Positions 13,341-25,305 of a stretch of DNA of 64,000 bases are shown here, piece after piece. Source of the stretch: Plecoglossus altivelis (Eukaryota; Chordata; Actinopteri; Osmeriformes; Plecoglossidae). Under the pieces are notes generated by a model, which worked only from the letters and a program-made list of their open reading frames with translations, was not told where the DNA came from and searched no databases. The position numbers and the translations under genes were made by a program. Where the stretch lies: positions 11,388,607 to 11,452,606 of the forward strand of contig BROE01000020.1 of the NCBI GenBank assembly GCA_036571765.1. Direction: 5' to 3'. Numbering within the stretch: position 1 is the stretch's first letter; every line of letters starts with the position of its first letter.

Positions 13341-14230
13341 AAGAGTAGAGTGACTTTGCATAACAGATTTTAAAAACATCCCAAAAAAGCATTTGGGTAA
13401 CTCCCTTTCGCCATGCTCCTGGCCTGCCATTCAGCAGCTGTCTGCTGTCTGAATGTGGAACTATAAATAACTAGATGGCATCTATTTGCACTGCTTACCC
13501 ATCTGACTGTGGTGTTTCAATGAGGATATTCTGTTAGGATGCCATTTCTACTCATTTCATGCAAACATATCCTGCAGCTTTTGATGTTTGTGTGACCTTC
13601 GCTTATGTATGTGACTTTTTTCCTCTTTCATTTGAATACATTGGTTCATGCATTGTGTCACTATATTACACATTTATGAAAGAATATCACGTTACAAAAA
13701 TGACAAGCTTTAAAACTAATGAGTATATTTAAGAACGTCTGCGTCTGCATTCTTACTGACACACACTCATTTCCCAGTTTAGCAGCATCAGTTTACTCGA
13801 GTAGAGAGGCTTTATATAACAGTGTGCACTGAAGGGGAAGGGGGGCTGTGCGTATGTGTATGTGTGTCTGAAAGACGAATCTGGAATAATCTGGTTTAGA
13901 CCTGCGGAGCAAACATCAGTATCAGTAAAGTGAGAGCAGTAAGATTATCTATCATTATTAAAAACACACACACTGCTGAACTAAAGTATTTCATCTGCAC
14001 ATATCATTGCTCAGAAAAGGTCAGAGATTTGTTTCCCAGACTCCTCTAAAGCTCAGGAAACTGTTTTAATGGTAAACCTGAGTTCATGCGGGGGTGTTAA
14101 CAGAATAGTCAGTCATGGGTAGTGAAATTTAATTTTTATAGCTTTCTGTCATTTCACATGACACCTTCTTAGAATGAACAAAATACTGATGTCACTGGGG
14201 CCTAATCTATGTAAATGTATACGAGTCACA

Positions 14231-14265
14231 TGTCAGGCCACAGGTTTGCTTCCTGTGGCCTGACA
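14231..14265. repeat. Perfect 14-bp inverted repeat with 7-base loop
   Basis: Arms TGTCAGGCCACAGG (14231-14244) and CCTGTGGCCTGACA (14252-14265) are exactly complementary around TTTGCTT. The complementarity stops at the arm ends. Confidence 0.95.
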
Positions 14266-14692
14266 ACAGTTAAGTTCCTGTTTTACATTCTGGCCTTGTT
14301 GAAATACAGTACTGCTGTGCCAGTTGTTCTCGTTATTGTATGTTTCCAAGAATGCTGAGTTGCTTGCCTGTTTTTTTAATGTTTGATGTGAAAATATCTC
14401 CATGGGAAGGTTTTGTGTTACATCCGTATGCTTTAAACAATGGTAAATGCTTATCTTTATTAACTAGTTGTCTACTCTTCACAGGTATTACTTCATGTTG
14501 GTCATGATAAAGTGCAGTGTTAAACAGAACAAATGAGAGGTAGTATGTATCAAGCCATTGCAAATTGAGATTGATCCTGAAAACAGTGTAACTCATTTCT
14601 GCCAAGCACACCAGACAGGGAACAGTATTTGTGTTTATATTAGTAGGTAGTGGAGAGTAATCCATTATGAACACCGAACCATAGCCAACCCT

Positions 14693-14969
14693 TCTCTCTC
14701 TCTCTCTCTCTCCTCTCTTTACCTCCCCCTCTCACCCCCATCCTCCCCTCTCTCTCTTTCTACTTCCCTCATCTTATCTCTCCCCTTTCTATCTCTCTTC
14801 CTCCTTCTCTCACTCTCGTCCTGCTACTCTCCCTCTCTCTTTCTCTCCCTTCTCTTTAGCTCTCCCTCTCTCTCTTAGCTCTCCTCCTCTCTAGCTTCCT
14901 CTGCCTCTTTTAGTCTCTCTCTCTGCTTCCTCCCTCTCTCTCTCTCTCTAGCTTTCTCCCTCTCTGTAG

Positions 14970-15004
<35 letters not shown>

Positions 15005-15165
15005 AGATTTCTCCTCTCTCTGCTCTCCTCTCTCTCTGTCTCTCTCTCACACGCGCGCGCGCACGCATGCCAGCACACACGCGTGTGCGCACGCTCCTCC
15101 CTTCTTTTCTTAGTCTCTCTCTCTCTAGCTCTCCCTCTCTCTCTCTAGCTCTCCCTCTCTCATTA
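14693..15165. repeat. CT-rich pyrimidine tract
   Basis: Almost uninterrupted pyrimidine (CTCTCT with recurring TAGCTCTCCCTCT units) on the + strand, broken by a short CACGCGCGCGC segment near 15050. The antisense Arg/Glu-rich open frame here is an artefact. Confidence 0.9.
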
Positions 15166-15984
15166 TCTCAGGCCTATATTTGGAAGATTTTATTAATTCC
15201 ACTGAAACATTGACACACAAAACACTGTGGTACTTTGTATAGTTTACCAGTGTTACTGACGAAGACCATGAAACAAAGGCAGCAGAACATCTCTAATCCT
15301 ATGAATATTTACGCAACCCTGGGTCAGGGTCAGGGACACAATGTTCCCATGTCTGTCCGACACCTACAATGTAGTAAGGGAGAGATTAAACACTCTATGG
15401 GAATTAATGGCACACTGCACACTGTGGTATTAACACAGTGTTACTGTATATTGGACAGCTGACCAGAACTGGGACACATCAATAGTGAATAGTAGAGCCA
15501 GAGATCAGGATGGATGTTTACTTGATGCCTGTTCCCATGATTCAATATGAAGACAAAGTCCAAAGACTTCACACAGGATTTATCCAATCACAGAGCAGCC
15601 AATCCCTCTCTGGACAGCATACTTCTCCCCTGCCTGTGATTGTTCATCATCGTTTGTTATGCATCCAAAAGTAAAATCACCCAGAATTATCTTTACAATA
15701 GTTCAGTGGGCATTGTGATTATATATTGTTTAAATAATAGAGCTATTTCACTGCTTGACCCAGGAACACAATGGTAAATTACTAAAAATGGCAGACACAG
15801 CCAAATAGAACATGATAAATATAATGAGTAAAGGAGCTGGAATCGAATATGATGGACTCGAGTCTGTTCCTACAAGATTGTTCCAGAAGCTTTAAGCGGG
15901 AAACAGGAGGAGCAGGAGGAGACAGCCAAGGAGTCAGTATTCAATCTCATGGTGGTCTTGTGATTTCAACTCCCACTCTCTCCT

Positions 15985-15991
<7 letters not shown>

Positions 15992-16019
<28 letters not shown>
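15992..16019. repeat. (CA)n microsatellite
   Basis: About 28 bases of pure CA repeat following a CT-rich stretch. Confidence 0.9.
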
Positions 16020-16569
16020 AATGCACATACATTCTGTATGAAATACATATCAAGGAAGAGGGTGAGCAGCCCTGACATCCTCTGTATCTGTCTTCCAAAA
16101 CCAGCCAAAACTCCAGCACCTTGTATCACTTCTGACCTCCATCCTGTGTTTGTTCCTCTGACACTTGATTTCCACCTCATTATCCTCTCACCTTCTTAGA
16201 CTATGGTTGTGTCATGCCGAAGGGGGGGATGAAAGAAATCTGCTTTTGAATATCATCATACAGGTGGTTGTTATGATTTTTTAAACATAGCTACTAAATG
16301 TGACTGCTCAAACTACATGAGAACACAACATTTAACTCTCCATAAAGGTGACTGAATTTCACATTTGAATAGGTGCATTTGATCTAAACCACGAATACAG
16401 AAAGAGACACTGTTTCAGCTTTGTGACATAATTTAGATGAATGACAGTCCAACTGATCCTGGAAGAAATATCAAGAGACTTACCTGGATAGTTAGTAAGT
16501 ATGGTCAACTAGTGGTTATATGCAGTTGGGTTTGGGTTGGTATATTTCATTTCGCATCACCGCAAGAAT

Positions 16570-16686
16570 ATTATATATATATATGCACACACACACACAC
16601 ACATATGTATATATACATATACATATAGAGACACATCTGTATCTGTATATGTAGATATATATAGATATATATCTACATATATAATA
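16570..16686. repeat. AT/AC-rich repeat with internal hairpin
   Basis: TATATA, CACACA and TATGTA runs. Inside, a 15-bp inverted repeat (arms about 16646-16660 and 16667-16681, 6-base spacer) can fold into an AT-rich hairpin. Confidence 0.8.
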
Positions 16687-17325
16687 TAGATATCCATTAT
16701 TACCATTTTTACAGACTGGATATGCTTATCAGACTTAGAGACATTTCCCTTCAAGATGAAAGGATTGGTTTCACTCTGCCCCTTGGTGGAGAGTTTCACT
16801 ACCATCAATCGAAATCTATGTACTTTCTAATTCAATCTGAAGGATGATAGAGACCTCTGCTGGTAACGGAGGAGCCCCTGGTAACGGTTTAACCTGGGGT
16901 TGTCTACATTTGTTACAGAGATTTACATGACAGTAGTCACTGAGTATATCAAAAGGCATTGATGCAATTTCAGAGATAATTAAAAAAAACAACACATAAA
17001 TTAAATATGGAGTGTATAATTGTTCTTTTCATTTCATTTTAGTGTTCCTTAAATGATATCTGATATCAATAGACTCTAGCTAGGTTGTGACTGTCTACTG
17101 TCTATGGTTGTGACACGTATCTTTTGCAGGCTATTCCTTCATCAGAGAGTAAAGGCAAATACTAAACAATGAATGCTTGAGAACTGAAAAATTTCCCTTG
17201 TAGGTTATAATCAATAATATACATGTAAAACAAAAATAAAAATAAAAAACAATTGCTCCCTTACATATTTTTTGTTTCTAGTACAGCCTGACTGTTCATG
17301 AAACTAGCGATTGTCGCAGTTAATC

Positions 17326-17358
17326 TGACGTGTTGAATTTGCCTGTAGTGGTGACGTG
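17326..17358 (+). promoter_or_regulatory. Two TGACGTG motifs (UPR element-like) ahead of sec61a1
   Basis: TGACGTG occurs at 17326-17332 and again at 17352-17358, starts 26 bp apart, about 110-140 bp before the sec61a1 start codon. TGACGTG is the core of the XBP1/ATF6 unfolded-protein response element, and mammalian SEC61 genes are known UPR targets. That these sites are functional here is inference. Confidence 0.5.
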
Positions 17359-17466
17359 TCTCTAAAGTGCGTTCCTTTCAGCGGTGAGGTTTTCGCCGGT
17401 AGTTCCTCTGAATCTGGACGGACACTAGCAGTCGAAGCAAGACCGCAGGCCTTTACAGAAGACATC

Positions 17467-20400
17467 ATGGGGAGTAAGTATTGTTGTCTGGAACAGATAG
17501 TCAATTTATGTATATTTTTTGACGATGCAATCAATGCTTGCAACAGTTGTATGTATTTTAAACCTTTCTTTAAGTTCTGTGTAGGCTGTTAGCTGGTAGG
17601 CTAACCTATATAGCTAGCCTGGATTGCAAGCTAGCTAACGTTAGCTGGTTATTGCTTAGAAAAGTGACTTATCTCGTTGGAATAGGTAAAGCCGCCCACA
17701 AAAATATTTCTGAACTTTTGTATAGCCGTTTAGTCGGCTATAAGTACTCAAGCTAGATATATTTTCCCCCAAATGTCTTGATAACTTGCTAGCTTATTGT
17801 ATGTGCCTCCCACCCGCTAGCTAGCTAGCTAGCTAGCTAGTAGTAGTAGACAAGCGGTAGCTAGTAGGCTAGCATTATTATTTTTCTCTGTCGAAAAAAA
17901 CTACAAAACTATTTATCGATGAATGTGAGGCATTGCAATTTTGTCAGTGAGTGGACGTATGTGTTTGTGGGGCTACATCTTAGTCTTGATGACAGTCAGT
18001 CCTCATTTAATACTAGCGTGGTGTCTTGCTCTTAAACAAGCATACTCGCTTCTCTACTACTACCAGGGGCAAGAGCTATCAATGATGACGACGCATACTA
18101 ATCAGTGTGGTTGAATCATAACCATTGCTAGTCAACCTTGATTTGCAACATAGGCAGAGTATTTTAAACACGATAGTGAAATCTAAACTTCAACCGACAT
18201 TATTTTTGGATGCATTTGAGAGTTTGAGAAGTATTCCTTAATAGAAGTGTTTCAGAACAGCAATCGTACTTGATTACCAGAACACTTAAAAGTTTCCAGA
18301 ACCGTTAAATCTGTATGTCTGTACTTCCCGTTCTGCCACGTCCACCTCCAAAGACTCTTTACTCTAAGTGGTCGAGCGTCTTGGATAATTAATGCCCTTT
18401 GGTCTTCTTTTCGCAGTTAAATTCTTGGAGGTGATAAAGCCGTTCTGTGCGGTATTACCCGAAATCCAGAAGCCAGAAAGAAAAGTACGTAACTATTTAT
18501 AAGCGCATGATCTTATTTTTTTCTACGTTTACTGCAACATTTATATATTTGTAGTCTAATGTCATTATTGCTTCAGGTCTTTTTATATTGGCCTAGCATT
18601 CTTTGCTTTAAACTGTCATTGTAGACTCCTCTAAAGTGAAATATTGTAACTTACAGATTCAGTTTAGAGAGAAAGTACTATGGACTGCCATCACTCTCTT
18701 CATTTTCCTTGTTTGCTGTCAGGTAGGTTGCCCTATGGACACGTCCTATTTAAATACATAATACAAATCCCCTCCAAGTCCTTCAAAAATCACACAGCTC
18801 ATTGTGTGAACCCATTTCCTTGCAGATCCCCCTCTTTGGAATTATGTCCTCTGACTCAGCTGATCCCTTCTACTGGATGAGGGTGATCTTGGCTTCTAAC
18901 AGAGGTAGGTTGAAAGAGTTGCATCTTTCCTTTGGTAGATGTGGGTGTATGTGGGGTCCTAATAAAAAGTAAGCAAGTGTTGCTTATCCTTCTGACGGTA
19001 TCCTGTGCTCTCTCTCTCCCCAGGCACACTGATGGAGCTGGGTATCTCTCCCATCGTGACCTCAGGCCTCATCATGCAGCTGCTGGCAGGGGCTAAGATC
19101 ATCGAAGTGGGGGACACCCCTAAAGACAGAGCCCTCTTTAACGGAGCGCAGAAATGTGAGCCCACAACTTGCCTATCATTCTTTCATGTTGATTGTTTGG
19201 GGATATTTTCCAAAATACTAGCTTTTCTAAGGTAACATTATCTGTAACCTGTTCTCGTCTACGGCAGTGTTTGGTATGATCATCACCATTGGCCAGGCTA
19301 TCGTCTACGTGATGACTGGCATGTATGGAGACCCCTCTGAAATGGGCGCTGGTATCTGCCTGCTTATTATCATCCAGGTAAGAAAATAGCCACCACCATC
19401 ACTTAACATTGCCAGCCTTTTGCCTTGGTCCCATTACGAGGTGTATTTAAGTGAATGCTAACCCAAAGATCTTCATTCCAGCTGTTTGTAGCAGGTATGA
19501 TTGTCCTTCTGCTGGATGAGCTGCTCCAGAAAGGATATGGTCTGGGCTCTGGGATCTCCCTGTTCATTGCCACCAACATCTGTGAGACCATCGTGTGGAA
19601 GGCCTTCAGCCCCACTACTGTCAACACTGGCAGAGGTACGTGACAGTATATTGTTGATCTACAATTAAGGATTAGAATAGCTGATTCAAAGCAAATCATA
19701 CAAGGTCCATGTCAGATTGAAGACCTACGTATCTCACAGATGCTATGATAGTTCTGCAGGTGGGCTCCTGATGTGGCTAATACTCTAATGTCTTGTGTGC
19801 AGGTACTGAGTTTGAGGGAGCCATCATTGCCCTCTTCCACCTCCTGGCGACCAGGACTGACAAGGTCCGTGCCTTGAGGGAGGCTTTCTACAGACAGAAC
19901 CTGCCCAACCTCATGAACCTCATCGCCACCGTCTTCGTCTTTGCTGTAGTCATATACTTCCAGGTCAGTTCCCTCTCTCTCACTGGATGAATCCAGTCTG
20001 CGTGTCTCACACCAGGGTATAACGCGTTAGTGAGCAATCTCTGCCATACACTTCTTCAGATCTACAGTATTTCACGTGATTGGATATGTCAGACCTGCTC
20101 ACCTGTACCCTCTGCTCCTCTCCATAGGGCTTCAGGGTAGACCTGCCCATCAAGTCAGCTCGTTACCGTGGCCAGTACAACACCTATCCCATCAAGCTAT
20201 TCTACACCTCCAACATCCCCATCATCCTCCAGTCTGCCCTGGTATCCAACCTCTATGTCATTTCCCAGATGCTCTCCACACGGTTCAACGGTAACTTCCT
20301 GGTCAACCTACTAGGGACTTGGTCGGTAAGTACACACCTAAGTCACACAGACATACTCAAAACACATCTTGGTTTCATTTAGAATAGAATGTTCACCAGA

Positions 20401-21160
20401 TCTCACTGGAAGATATTGTTTCCAGGACTCTACTACGAGCGGCCCAGCACGTGCCTATCCAGTAGGAGGTTTGTGCTACTACCTCTCTCCTCCAGAGTCG
20501 TTTGGGTCAGTCCTAGACGATCCAGTTCATGCTGTCATCTACATTGTCTTCATGCTGGGATCCTGTGCCTTCTTCTCCAAGACTTGGATTGAGGTTTCTG
20601 GTTCTTCTGCCAAAGATGTAAGTACTGCTGTCGGCCTGTTTACAAGTGGACTTTTCCTCCATTCTTGTATTAAAGTTAGATTTATTTTGTTATCCTACTT
20701 TCTCATTAAATGTAGTCAGTGTGCGATAAGATACTGTGATGTTTTGTCCACTAGGTGGCCAAGCAGCTGAAGGAGCAGCAGATGGTGATGAGGGGACACA
20801 GAGAGACCTCCATGGTCCATGAACTCAACAGGTAGGCACAACCTGTCATCTGGTCCATGTATCCACCTGGGTCACAAAGAGCTCTAACAATCACTTACAG
20901 AGACCTTGTTGTAATTCATTAACTGTGTCTGCCTGGAAACTGTCCTCCTGAATCTCCCTTCATGTGTTTTTAGGTACATTCCCACAGCAGCTGCCTTTGG
21001 TGGGCTCTGTATTGGTGGCCTGTCTGTCATGGCAGATTTCCTTGGTGCTATAGGGTCTGGAACGGGTATCCTGCTGGCTGTTACCATCATCTACCAGTAC
21101 TTTGAGATCTTTGTAAAGGAACAGAGTGAAATGGGCAGTATGGGGGCCCTCCTTTTCTAG
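17467..21160 (+). CDS. sec61a1: Protein transport protein Sec61 subunit alpha
   Basis: Twelve coding exons: 17467-17473, 18417-18484, 18657-18722, 18826-18904, 19024-19155, 19268-19377, 19482-19635, 19803-19963, 20128-20325, 20426-20617, 20755-20831 and 20974-21160. They give 476 residues, the usual Sec61-alpha length. The protein is the pore-forming, multi-pass membrane subunit of the ER translocon. The N-terminus [20 protein letters not shown], the plug-region segment around FGIMSSDSADPFYWMR and the C-terminal KEQSEMGSMGALLF are all typical of vertebrate SEC61A. The first coding exon carries only 7 bases (ATGGGGA). Whether this is the A1 or A2 paralogue rests on overall resemblance and is less certain than the family call. 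Confidence 0.95.
17817..17840. repeat. CTAG tetranucleotide repeat
   Basis: Tandem CTAG units in sec61a1 intron 1. Similar short GCTAGCTAG runs recur nearby and in arpc4 intron 1. Confidence 0.85.
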
Positions 21161-22278
21161 ATGATCCATAGACACCTTCTCACCAACTTTGTAATGCACA
21201 TGCACACCCCAGTCCCACCATCTAGCTGCAATATCATTCACTCATTTTGATCATTTTAAAATGTACCCAATCTGGATCCATATTGTGGAAAGTTGTTCTA
21301 AAATATTCTAAGTTGGCACTTAGAAGAAGACATACTTGAAGACACAATGTTGAACTATGGAGGTGGTATATTAGGTCTACACCCTGACGTTCACAACTCG
21401 ATTTATCTTTTTAACATGCAGACCCAATTTCGTCTCATTTTATCTTTGTTGATCAGTTATCCTGATGCCTGGGACAAGTTGACTACTCCGATAGTCGAAG
21501 TGTCAGGCTGTAAGGAATGAGTTGAACATGAGGTGTTAATGATGAGTCAGCTTTGTCTGGACCTATACTGTGATTAGAGACCTTTTTAATTACAGGAAGA
21601 CCAGGCTTATCTTGGGCCAGTCATTAAACTACAGTTCAAAATAGTATGCATTGAAATATTGGATGTTTTTTCTTCATTATCACTATTGCCGCCATTGGTA
21701 AGGGTGTACTTTTACAGTATATTTTTACAATACATTCTTCATGGGTTGTGTTCAAGGACCACTGATGTCACTAATGGTATGCAAGGTGTGCTTTGACCAG
21801 GCTTATGAAGTGGAAATCATACCACTTGTCTGCCTGAATAGTGACCTTGTTGCAAAACTGACCTAAAAAGGGGGGTTAGTAAAAGTAGTGGAGGGTACAG
21901 ACCTCTTCATGTGGTCCAGATTTGTTGAATACAAATATTTACTTTTGTGTGTGTGCGTGAATGTGAGCGTTGGCCGAGTGACAGACAGTGGGGCTTATTC
22001 TGTTGGCATGAGGAGTGTTATGAATCTCGATGCCTCGTTCCTTCCCATCATCCACTTGTAAGACTTGGATGAGGAGATTTGTTTTCCATTTGTGTGTTTT
22101 TATTTTTTATTTGTCTGCTTTGAGCATGACTGTAAGAAACACTTTCACACCACGTGAATGTTGGTTTTCTGTATATATGCCATGCATTGAGAAGTGTAAA
22201 ATAGACGTCTTTTGAAACTGTAAAGAAAGAAAAATGCTGTCCTGAACAAATGTATTCTGGAGAGAAAATATAATTCTC

Positions 22279-22284
22279 AATAAA
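22279..22284 (+). other. Poly(A) signal of sec61a1
   Basis: AATAAA about 1.1 kb after the sec61a1 stop, followed by a GT/T-rich stretch. The 21161-22284 interval is read as its 3' UTR. Confidence 0.8.
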
Positions 22285-22817
22285 AGCTCATTTTGTGGAA
22301 TGTTTCTCTGTTATTTGTCTTCGAGATGAGAAAAAACCAGTAGCTACATTCACAACTCATTAGGTCGGTCATAATTTGTAGTATAATTGCTTCAAAATGA
22401 ATGGATCAAGATGACAGATTGTATAGTAAGTTTAGTTTCTGTTTCCTCTCAGTAAGACCACTCAGTGCCAGCATGAAACAAATGTAGTTAGACAGAACAT
22501 AGATATATTTTATAGCATGCATGCATTCTTACAGATTAAATATCAACGCAATTAAATGGGAGCCGTCTTAATTATTAGTCATAAACTAACTAAACTGAAG
22601 GCACTAACGTGTGGCGGTCATACTGTCCAGTAATCAACAATATTACGTGCCTGCTAACGTCTATGTTCACGTTTATCTTGGTGAATTTCACATTCAGTTC
22701 AAAGCTCTCTTAATCTGTCTTTGAGTGGAGTTTATAATTTTTCTATTTAAAATGTATAGAATTCGACTTTTGTTCAGGAACATAGAACGGCTGCTCAGTG
22801 GGGCTTTCCATACGTAC

Positions 22818-22850
22818 TGACGTCATTGCGCACGTTGTGGCGACAACGTG
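22818..22850 (+). promoter_or_regulatory. CRE plus adjoining palindrome in the chchd4 promoter
   Basis: A perfect CRE octamer, TGACGTCA (22818-22825), runs directly into ATTGCGCAC, a half-match to a C/EBP palindrome. A 20-base inverted repeat follows at 22831-22850 (CACGTTGT, GGCG, ACAACGTG). The group lies about 165-195 bp before the chchd4 ATG. Promoter function is inferred from position. Confidence 0.5.
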
Positions 22851-23012
22851 AGTGTCAGTGAAAGGGTAGTTGTGAAACCGGCTCTAACAAGACCAAAGTT
22901 GCATCCTCCAGATTGGGTAGTAAGATATCAACCTTGAGAATCACATCGGGAAACCCAGGACCGTGCTGATAAATCTAACAAATAAAGATTGCACGATCAA
23001 AACTGGACAATA

Positions 23013-24039
23013 ATGTCCACGATCAAGGAGGAAGGTAACATACTTCGCTAAAGTAGTCTAGCTAACATCAGTAACTAGCGAGCTAGCAAGCTAACCATCA
23101 CTACTACTAGAACCATGCTAGACGTCTTCTGGACAGTCTTCATTATTATAACTTGTGATATCCATCAACTCTAGTGTGTCGCAGCTATGATAATGCTTGA
23201 AGTGCTGTATATTGACCTTCAGTATTGAGAAGGTTAGAGCTACTAATCATGTTAAAAGTATTGCTCGAAGTAAATCCTAACTTTCTTCTAACCCAAACAG
23301 GTAAAGACCGTGTCATCTTTGTCACCAAGGAGGAGCATGAGACTCCTAGTAGTGCAGAGCTGGTAGAGGAGGATCCCAATGATCCCTATGAGGAACGAGG
23401 TGAGTGTGGAGACGCTGTTGATGAAAACAGAAATGAGCATGTCAAGCTACCACTCTCTATTTGACCCCTCTCACCTTTCAGCACTGTGTTTGTGTTTTGT
23501 ACAGTTATAGTTCAGTTGGCTTTGGTATTTGGATCTGGAACCCTCTTTTTTATCATTCATATATCATGCTACCATGCCACAATGTACCAACTACTACAAT
23601 GTCATTACCCCCGTCCCATCTTGTCTCAGGTCTGATCCTGCCAAGCGGAGAGATCAACTGGAATTGCCCATGTTTAGGTGGGATGGCAAGTGGTCCTTGT
23701 GGGACAACATTCAAAGAGGCTTTCTCGTGCTTCCACTACAGTAAGGAGGAGGTGAAGGGCTCTGACTGTCTGGAGCAGTTTAAGGGCATGCAGGAGTGTA
23801 TGCAGCGCTACCCTGAGCTTTATCCCCAGGAGGATGAGAAGGAAACACAGGGAGGAGTTGCTGAAACACAGACGTCCTCTCAAGACTCTTCCACTGATCC
23901 AGCCCCAGAGTCTGAATCCACAACATCCCCTGAACCAATATCTTCCCCTGAACCCACAGCATCTCCTGAACAAGACACCAGCCCCACAGCATCTCCTGAA
24001 CAAGACAGTAGCCCCACAGCATCCTCCGCCCCCTGCTGA
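23013..24039 (+). CDS. chchd4: Mitochondrial intermembrane space import protein CHCHD4 (Mia40)
   Basis: Exons 23013-23034, 23301-23399 and 23630-24039 give 176 residues. The protein is the oxidoreductase of the mitochondrial disulfide relay: it traps and oxidises small cysteine-rich proteins in the intermembrane space and is re-oxidised by the sulfhydryl oxidase ALR (GFER). The redox-active CPC is at residues 53-55, and the twin CX9C motifs are at 64/74 and 87/97, with the same numbering as I recall for the human protein. There is no N-terminal presequence, as expected for animal Mia40. The tail after YPELYPQEDE differs from the short acidic mammalian tail: about 45 residues rich in Ser, Thr, Pro and Glu, with 10-residue repeats (TASPEQDxSP). 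Confidence 0.96.
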
Positions 24040-24618
24040 CCCCACAGTACCACTCAGAAAGCTGTTCAGACGGCTCTGTGTCAGGCCAAAGACTGATCTT
24101 TCTCATCGTTTCAGTAGAAGTGGGGTTATTTCTTGTGGGTCTTCATATTTGTCGAGGTGTTGGAGGGTGTTGAAAGTATTTACCACCCACTGCTCGAAGG
24201 TCTGCACATGTTGTCAAAAAACATTTACCTGTAAAAGTCTCCACCAAATAAGTTTGAGATCATTATCATGTACAACAATAGAGTTTATTTGGTTGGTGTT
24301 TGCTTTCTTCCTTTTTATATCTGTTTATGCCTGTGGCTTTCATCATTGTATTTGTGGATATTCAGTGTATTCTGCAAAAGACTGTCAAGTGGGAAAATGC
24401 AGTAAAATTCCATTATCAGAAAGTAACTTTAGGTATCCTCTGCCCCATGGGACTTGAATTTAAATATAAGCACTGTAATTGAGTTTCTTACCTCTTTTGA
24501 CTTTGTTTGTCTGACTTGAGCTGTCTGTATTCAATAATGAGATATTACTATTTAAAATCACTGAACTGTCTTGAAGTTAAGGATGAAGTAAAGGTTCATA
24601 GACCTATATACATTTGAT

Positions 24619-24624
24619 AATAAA
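24619..24624 (+). other. Poly(A) signal of chchd4
   Basis: AATAAA about 580 bases after the chchd4 stop, followed by TTTTGTGTGTC. Confidence 0.8.
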
Positions 24625-25106
24625 CTGCGTTATTCCTTGATTTTGTGTGTCTTGAGAATGTTTACCATACCCTAACGTCGACAACAAGCTGTTGTATTAC
24701 TTGAGAATGTTTTAAGTTGACACATATGGCAGGAATCCTTCCTGGGTCTAGTAGTATTGTTAGAGTGGCCAGTTTCATGAAACATTGTTTTCTTCACTGC
24801 ATAGCAAGAATTAACAGATAAAACCAAGTTAATAGTTGTTCAGACTACATTTAGGCCCTTTAGGACAACAAGGGGGTCCAAGCACGTTACAGAGACACTG
24901 GTCTCATTGGTGTATTTCATTGTGGCCCTGGTCAAAGGTTTCTGTGACATGTTGATCCGAGTGAGTTTTCTTTTGTATAACAGTTACATATTTTAGCCAG
25001 TCAGGTCAGAGATCATCTACAATGTTTGTCTACTGAAGTGTGTGCGACAAAATGTTCAGCATTTGGTCAATTATTTCCAGACACACTGCTCTGTTCCGCC
25101 CCTGCT

Positions 25107-25174
25107 ATTGGCAGCCCAAAAACCCAACCAGCCAATGAAAGAGACATGAGGGTAACCCCCACCCTAATTTATAC
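25107..25174 (+). promoter_or_regulatory. Probable uroc1 promoter: two CCAAT boxes and a TATA-like box
   Basis: An inverted CCAAT (ATTGG, 25107-25111), a direct CCAAT (25132-25136) and TTTATAC (25168-25174) lie 130-200 bp before the uroc1 ATG, in an order normal for a tissue-restricted promoter. This is inferred from motifs and position only. Confidence 0.45.
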
Positions 25175-25305
25175 AGCTAGCTGTTCTAAAGCCTGAAGGT
25201 GCTTATCTGAGACCGTGGTCAGTGCAGTGAGGTTCAGAGCTGCCCTTTCACTCTGTCCAATCCTCCTGATCTCTCATCTCCAAGCGTGACTGCACAGCGA
25301 CCAGG

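Larger units (their letters stand above)
9481..17300. other. Gene-free, repeat-rich intergenic region (7.8 kb)
   Basis: No exon with protein-family similarity was seen on either strand. The open frames here are short or made of simple repeats. Contents include a G-rich tract near 10162-10178, a degenerate 12.7-12.9 kb repeat, a (GA)n tract, a perfect hairpin at 14231-14265, a 0.5-kb pyrimidine tract, (CA)n and AT-rich repeats. No transposase or reverse transcriptase fragment was recognised. Confidence 0.7.

Noticed and set aside
14875..15078. Minus-strand Arg/Glu-rich open frame (RERERERE...)
   Set aside because: It is a translation of the CT simple-sequence tract; no start context, splice sites or family match.
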